Positions 60,107 through 64,000 of a stretch of 64,000 nucleotides of DNA are shown piece by piece. The first letter of the stretch is position 1. Every line of letters begins with the position of its first letter. Below the pieces are notes generated by a model. The model did not search any database. It was given only the letters and a program-made list of their open reading frames with translations, and was not told the DNA's origin. The position numbers and the translations under genes are program-made. This DNA is from Alternaria dauci (lineage: Eukaryota; Ascomycota; Dothideomycetes; Pleosporales; Pleosporaceae): NCBI RefSeq assembly GCF_042100115.1, contig NC_091274.1, positions 372,001 through 436,000 on the forward strand, read 5' to 3'.

Positions 60107-60295
60107 TCATAATATGCCGGTGGTTGTGTCGAGAACAAAAACATGAGTAGTGTCATAACCGTGTTCGGTAAGAGGAAGAGGAAGCGCGGGTCTACCACAC
60201 GCACACATAATAACGTAAGCTTGGTCTTTTCTTGGACCGAAAACCAAGGCAGCGAAGACCATATGAACCATAGCTATGACTTTTGAGAACTTCAT
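60107..60295 (-). CDS. possible small secreted protein, 62 aa
   Basis: This short frame starts at the ATG at 60295: MKFSKVIAMVHMVFAALVFG looks like a signal peptide, followed by about 40 residues with a CAC pair. No family is recognised. Support comes only from the leader-like N-terminus and from two diverged tandem relatives at about 60563 and 60823 (minus strand), the third still reading FSK near its start. It could equally be a chance frame. There are no introns or promoter elements I can defend. Confidence 0.25.
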   Translation of the reverse strand: MKFSKVIAMVHMVFAALVFGPRKDQAYVIMCACGRPALPLPLTEHGYDTTHVFVLDTTTGIL

Positions 60296-60830
60296 GTGAA
60301 TTTCTGTTCCTTGTTGTGGAGAAACAAAGTTTCAAGCATGAAATGCAGAGATGGAGTTGACTGAGCAGACAGTGTTTATATATGACCACTGGAAAGAGAA
60401 GATCTGCTTAGGCCATGCTCAAAGTAGCAGTCGGTTTTATTGAGTTTCGAGCAGCATTCTGCCGCCACACATAACAGGAACACCCCATGTTTTTTCTTTC
60501 CGAACAGTTCAGAAGCAAGCAAAGACCATGTGATCGTGGCACACGATTCTCAGAGCACTTCATGTTGTTAGGTGGTACGGTTTTGAAAGCATAGATTTTG
60601 AAGAGAACGTTTTGAGATGATGGAAGGGCGAGGAATATGTCTCTTTCGCCGCTCCGATGGAAGAAGGAGGCTTGATCCGATCATAAGCTTGGCCCATTTT
60701 CATTTTGTAGTTTGGAACTGCACTCTGCCGCAGCACATCGCCCAAGCCATTCTGCATTTTGAAAAGCCGGAAAGAAGGACAGAGGAGGTCATTGTTGCCA
60801 GTGTCTTGATTTTAGAAAACACTATAGTCA
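60190..60830 (-). repeat. three diverged tandem units of about 265 bp
   Basis: The segments around 60200-60300, 60455-60563 and 60720-60825 align by eye on the plus strand. For example, attctgccgccacacataac (60455) aligns with actctgccgcagcacatcgc (60723), and gaagaccatatgaaccatag (60257) with aaagaccatgtgatcgtggc (60521). The spacing between equivalent points is about 262-268 bp. The units are heavily diverged with small indels. The first carries the 62-aa frame; the others have lost an equivalent frame. Confidence 0.4.
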
Positions 60831-61306
60831 GCCGACCTCGGGATTTTGAAAGATTGAATTTCAAGTGTGTGATAGAAGGAAGGGCAGGGAGAGAGCAGAG
60901 GAGAACTTTATACCTGACCAATACGGCGATACGGCGATACGCCTAACCCACGTTGTCATCTGTGACAGCTTCAAACACCTGAGAACTCGATATAGCCCCT
61001 CGATGGAATACAGCATCGTCATCACCAGAAAGCCCAGCTTGAAGAATAAGCCTAGTCATTAAACCATACTAACACTAGCTATGAGAAAGTCGCTATCAGA
61101 CATGAGTAGATAGCCAAGTGTGTGAGTCGCGAAGAACCATGTGTCGCCCAAAGCGTAGTCGCTGTTTTTTCCCATGACCTCAAAACGCCCAAATATTCAG
61201 ATGCCGCATCGAAAGGAATGGGGGTATATGCCTTATCCAAGCTTTTCATTCCGTACCAGTACCGTCAATCCGTTGAGAAGAACAACCGACTAGGGTCGTG
61301 TCAATG
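60831..61306. other. intergenic, nothing supported
   Basis: This lies between the tandem units and the 3' end of SPP1. Short frames only. Confidence 0.5.
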
Positions 61307-63520
61307 TCACGAGCCAACAACCTCGACCCATCCATCCCTGTTCCTCTCCACCTTGGTCCCGTCCTCCCCACCAGTGAGTTCTTTCGCCAGACCATCCTTG
61401 GCACCTCTCCTTCTCGCACGATCCCGTACGGATCGCTCGTCTTTTTCACATTCCTTGATGGCTTCGACGACCTCCAATTCCTCAAATCTTGCATCTTGCA
61501 GATTAAGTTTCTGCCACTGAGGATGCTTCTGGCAGCGCTTCTTTAGACATGCTGTTTCCTTTTCCTCTCCATCCACAGCGCCATCAATGTCCATCGCATC
61601 GGCGCCGTCTGCAGGCGTCGGCGTCGAAGCAATTTGTTCCGGAGTAGGGTTCAACGTGGAGTGGTGAAAGGCAGCGCGGCCGTGTTTGCTATTCCGCCAA
61701 AGTAGGAACTCGGCATCAGACCATGATAATCTGCTATCGTAACCACAGAAATCCTTCATCTTGAGCTTCTCGCGGTCGGCGAGGCGGATAGCTTGTTCCT
61801 TTGCCATGCTGACAAACTTCTCGCGATCCTTGAGTACCTCTAACCGATCTTTGAGTTGCGTCTTCTCTTTGTGGAGGGCGGTCAGACGTTCAATCTCACC
61901 AGCAGTAAGAGCGAGATCTTCGCCATTAGCGGAGAAGTTGGCGCGGGACGGGGAAGCGGTTTGCGGAGGTGTGAGGACGCCGGTGCCTAGGTTCTTGAAG
62001 GCCTGGATGTTTGGTGAGGCGTCGACGAGGGCTTTGAGGTCTTTGGCGCGGAGGGTGCCGCCAAGGGGTGTTGGCTCTTCTTCTTCCTCGACCTTCTTCT
62101 TCTTCTTTGATTTTTCCTTTGTTCCGTTGGCGCCTTTTGCTCCTGCTGTCCGTTGAAGCTGCTCTTGCATGAAGAGGACTCCACAGTCGTCGGAGCAGTA
62201 CTTGCTCTCTCGGTCCTTGCCTACCCTGGCAGGTTTTCGACAGCCTTCTCGCCTGCACATTGGCTTCCATGTTGTGTGGCCCTTGCCGTTCTCTTCGCAC
62301 TGAGGACATATAAACTTGTCGACCAGTTGCTCGTCTGCTTGTTTCATGTTTACGCAGTCGCCATGGAACCAGTCGTCGCAACCGCCATCGCACCCAATCA
62401 TCCACTTGTGGTTGTCCGGTTTCTTACAAATGCAGTACAGGTTGTGGTCTTCGGACGACTCGCCTTCATCGTCGGATCGCATGTCTGGTGCGGGCGAGGA
62501 TCCAGGAGCGGGCGTGCCGGCATGCGAGCCTTTCTTCATGGCCCTGCTGCTTGCCGACTTTGGTATTCTCGAAGTAGGCGTGACTGAGCGTGTTGCGCCA
62601 TCTTCCGTCTCCACCTTGCGCTTCTTGCTGGGCTTTGACGTCTTTGCCGTGCCCTTTTTCTTCATAGCAGGGGTTGATGCTGGCGCTGGTCGTTTTTTGG
62701 TCGGTGCGGGTGCGGGTGCGGGCTTCGATTCAGCTGGGGGTTGTACGCTTTCCGCCCGTTCTGTGGCGCTGTGAGTCCGTCTCCGGAGTCCAAGGTCGCT
62801 CTGCTTTGCAATTTCGAGCGCTTTGAGTGTGTCGGCGTCCATGTTCTCGCCGGTAACAGAGGCTTGTCGGTCGGATTGAGAAGCAGTGACTGCGGGGGTG
62901 TGTTCGCGTGGTGTGCCAGAGGGTTCGTCCTTGATAAATGGCTGGGGGGAGGGCAGCTTGTCGCCATTGTGTGAATTTGAACCAAGCTGCAGTGTAGTAT
63001 TCGCCGCGTCAGGCTCGCGGGTGTGGGTGCTGTCTCTTTCACCACCATGGTCCGATGGCACTGTTTGCGACACGTCTTGGCTGCTGGGTGTTGGCGCCTT
63101 GTGGTCTTGGGTCTGCTCCTGCAGGGCCGTGGACAAATTTTGTATGGGCGCGAGGACTGGGGCGGGCGATGTCCGCGACAGCAGCGATTGCCGTCGCTTC
63201 TGCTCCTCTGGCGAATTGGAGCCGTGGTGATAGTGCTCCAACGTCGGGGAGCGGGCCTGGGGCAGCTCGAGGGGTGGCGAGGGCTCTACGGGCGCGTGGT
63301 GGGAGCCGAAGCTGCTGGTGCGTCGCGGCGCGTGGGACGAGGCCGTGGGCGAGGGCAGCTCGCGCGTCGGGGCGGGCACAAACTGCTGCCCGCTGCCCAG
63401 CGTCGCCAGCGTCGTCAGGGCATCGGCAGCGTCGTCGGCCGTGGTGGCAGTCGGGCTGGCGACTGACGGGCGGCGGCCGAGGCCAGCGTCGTGGTTGAGG
63501 AGGGAGTCGATGCTGCTCAT
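61307..63520 (-). CDS. SPP1: SPP1/CFP1-like PHD-finger subunit of the COMPASS (Set1) complex
   Basis: A single exon encodes 737 aa. Residues 1-350 are low-complexity, rich in Ser, Pro, Ala and Thr with basic patches (KKKGTAKTSKPSKKRK). A PHD finger follows at about 358-408: YCICKKPDNHKWMIGCDGGC, DWFHGDCV and FICPQC give the C4HC3 set and the aromatic residues that read methylated H3K4. A second Cys-rich segment lies at about 416-445 (MCRREGCRKPARVGKDRESKYCSDDCG), as in Spp1/CFP1. The C-terminal half has a coiled coil (LTALHKEKTQLKDRLEVLKDREKF) and the conserved C-terminal domain (FCGYDSRLSWSDAEFLLW, CLKKRCQKHPQWQKL). In yeast the protein links Set1 H3K4 methylation to chromatin. The long N-terminal tail is longer than in yeast Spp1 but usual in filamentous fungi. 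Confidence 0.9.
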   Translation of the reverse strand: MSSIDSLLNHDAGLGRRPSVASPTATTADDAADALTTLATLGSGQQFVPAPTRELPSPTASSHAPRRTSSFGSHHAPVEPSPPLELPQARSPTLEHYHHGSNSPEEQKRRQSLLSRTSPAPVLAPIQNLSTALQEQTQDHKAPTPSSQDVSQTVPSDHGGERDSTHTREPDAANTTLQLGSNSHNGDKLPSPQPFIKDEPSGTPREHTPAVTASQSDRQASVTGENMDADTLKALEIAKQSDLGLRRRTHSATERAESVQPPAESKPAPAPAPTKKRPAPASTPAMKKKGTAKTSKPSKKRKVETEDGATRSVTPTSRIPKSASSRAMKKGSHAGTPAPGSSPAPDMRSDDEGESSEDHNLYCICKKPDNHKWMIGCDGGCDDWFHGDCVNMKQADEQLVDKFICPQCEENGKGHTTWKPMCRREGCRKPARVGKDRESKYCSDDCGVLFMQEQLQRTAGAKGANGTKEKSKKKKKVEEEEEPTPLGGTLRAKDLKALVDASPNIQAFKNLGTGVLTPPQTASPSRANFSANGEDLALTAGEIERLTALHKEKTQLKDRLEVLKDREKFVSMAKEQAIRLADREKLKMKDFCGYDSRLSWSDAEFLLWRNSKHGRAAFHHSTLNPTPEQIASTPTPADGADAMDIDGAVDGEEKETACLKKRCQKHPQWQKLNLQDARFEELEVVEAIKECEKDERSVRDRARRRGAKDGLAKELTGGEDGTKVERNRDGWVEVVGS

Positions 63521-64000
63521 TGTCTCAAGCAGTCATTGCAGATGGGGGCGGGCGATGGCGCTGGACGTGGGCGAGAGGGGGGGGATGCGTACGGCGAGGG
63601 CAGAGGGCGAGAGCGCACGAGAATGAGGAGAAAGATGGCGCAGAGGCGGTTGGTGTGGAAAATAGAGCCGTTTCAATCAGCTTGGCGCGCAGAAGCGCTT
63701 GAGGGGCGGCAGCGAAGCTCCAGTGAGCCTTGATTGCATGCAGCCATTGCTCAACACGGCGTCGCGCTTGCCCTCGACCTCGTGACGCTGACAAATGACC
63801 ACCCAGCTGCCCGTCCGACATCACACACTCTTGCGCCAACCGCCTCTGCTTGCACTCGTGTCGTGGCTCTGTTGTTGGTACCCTCTGGCGCTCGCTGGGC
63901 CGATGATGCAACCTCGAATCCTTCCGAGGGGGAGCTTGGAGCTAAGTTACCGTTACTAACACACGACTACCGTAGCATCGCCAGACTTTCGAGGTATAGA
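63521..64000. promoter_or_regulatory. upstream region of SPP1, no gene seen
   Basis: This is GC-rich sequence from the SPP1 start to the window end. Overlapping frames look like shadows. A neighbouring gene may begin just outside. Confidence 0.4.

Overview
Eukaryotic, filamentous ascomycete DNA (Pezizomycotina; a Pleosporales-like dothideomycete is my best guess, from protein flavour only). Two reasons: the genes at the right have short 44-67 bp spliceosomal introns and encode ascomycete-type proteins, and the left 37.75 kb shows repeat-induced point mutation (RIP). There CpA and TpG are almost absent, TpA is hugely over-represented, no long ORF survives, and the sequence is packed with degenerate repeats. 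The window is therefore split between an AT-rich transposon graveyard and a gene-rich segment of normal composition.

Left domain (1-37754). I resolve three LTR retrotransposons of Gypsy type: A at 452-7604 (+, with a C-terminal chromodomain), B at 12855-26735 (-, swollen by nested insertions) and C at 28412-36536 (+). A minus-strand Gypsy fragment D lies at 11209-12591. A recurrent element of about 1.4 kb with an A-rich tail (called R here) has its best copy at 9355-10723, flanked by a perfect 14-bp duplication; other copies are truncated or interrupted. The layers can be ordered: Gypsy A sits inside one R copy, Gypsy B inside another, and Gypsy B itself carries an R copy, a truncated R copy and a 4.3-kb block at 13168-17487. 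That block holds the wreck of a large protein whose C-terminal part reads like a PhyH-type 2-oxoglutarate/Fe(II) dioxygenase. Gypsy C carries another truncated R copy. The AT-rich domain ends where the last R copy ends, at about 37754.

Border. The first gene beyond the domain (37847-40054) is a secreted SGNH/GDSL hydrolase reduced to a pseudogene. One reading frame without indels is broken by nonsense codons that C-to-T changes explain, and the original ATG is probably ATA now. This looks like RIP leaking out of the repeats.

Right domain (about 40.3-64 kb). In order: PAM18/TIM14 (mitochondrial import J-protein, -), RLP24 (60S biogenesis, +), a GST-fold protein (+), a 738-aa fungal protein of unknown function (-), an FAD monooxygenase (+), a secreted M14 carboxypeptidase (-), a class II aldolase/adducin protein (-), a seven-exon Zn2Cys6 transcription factor (-), an alpha/beta hydrolase (+), a secreted cutinase-family esterase (-), an approximately 3-kb gene-poor stretch with a faint triplicated small-ORF unit, and the COMPASS subunit SPP1/CFP1 (-). 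Housekeeping genes flank a middle block of catabolic or secreted enzymes with a pathway-type regulator, but nothing in the sequence proves that these act together.

Exon boundaries were set by eye from GT..AG sites, reading frame and family fit. Spans include introns, and exons are listed in the evidence. Boundaries inside the repeat domain are good to a few bases only where paired repeats or target duplications are cited.
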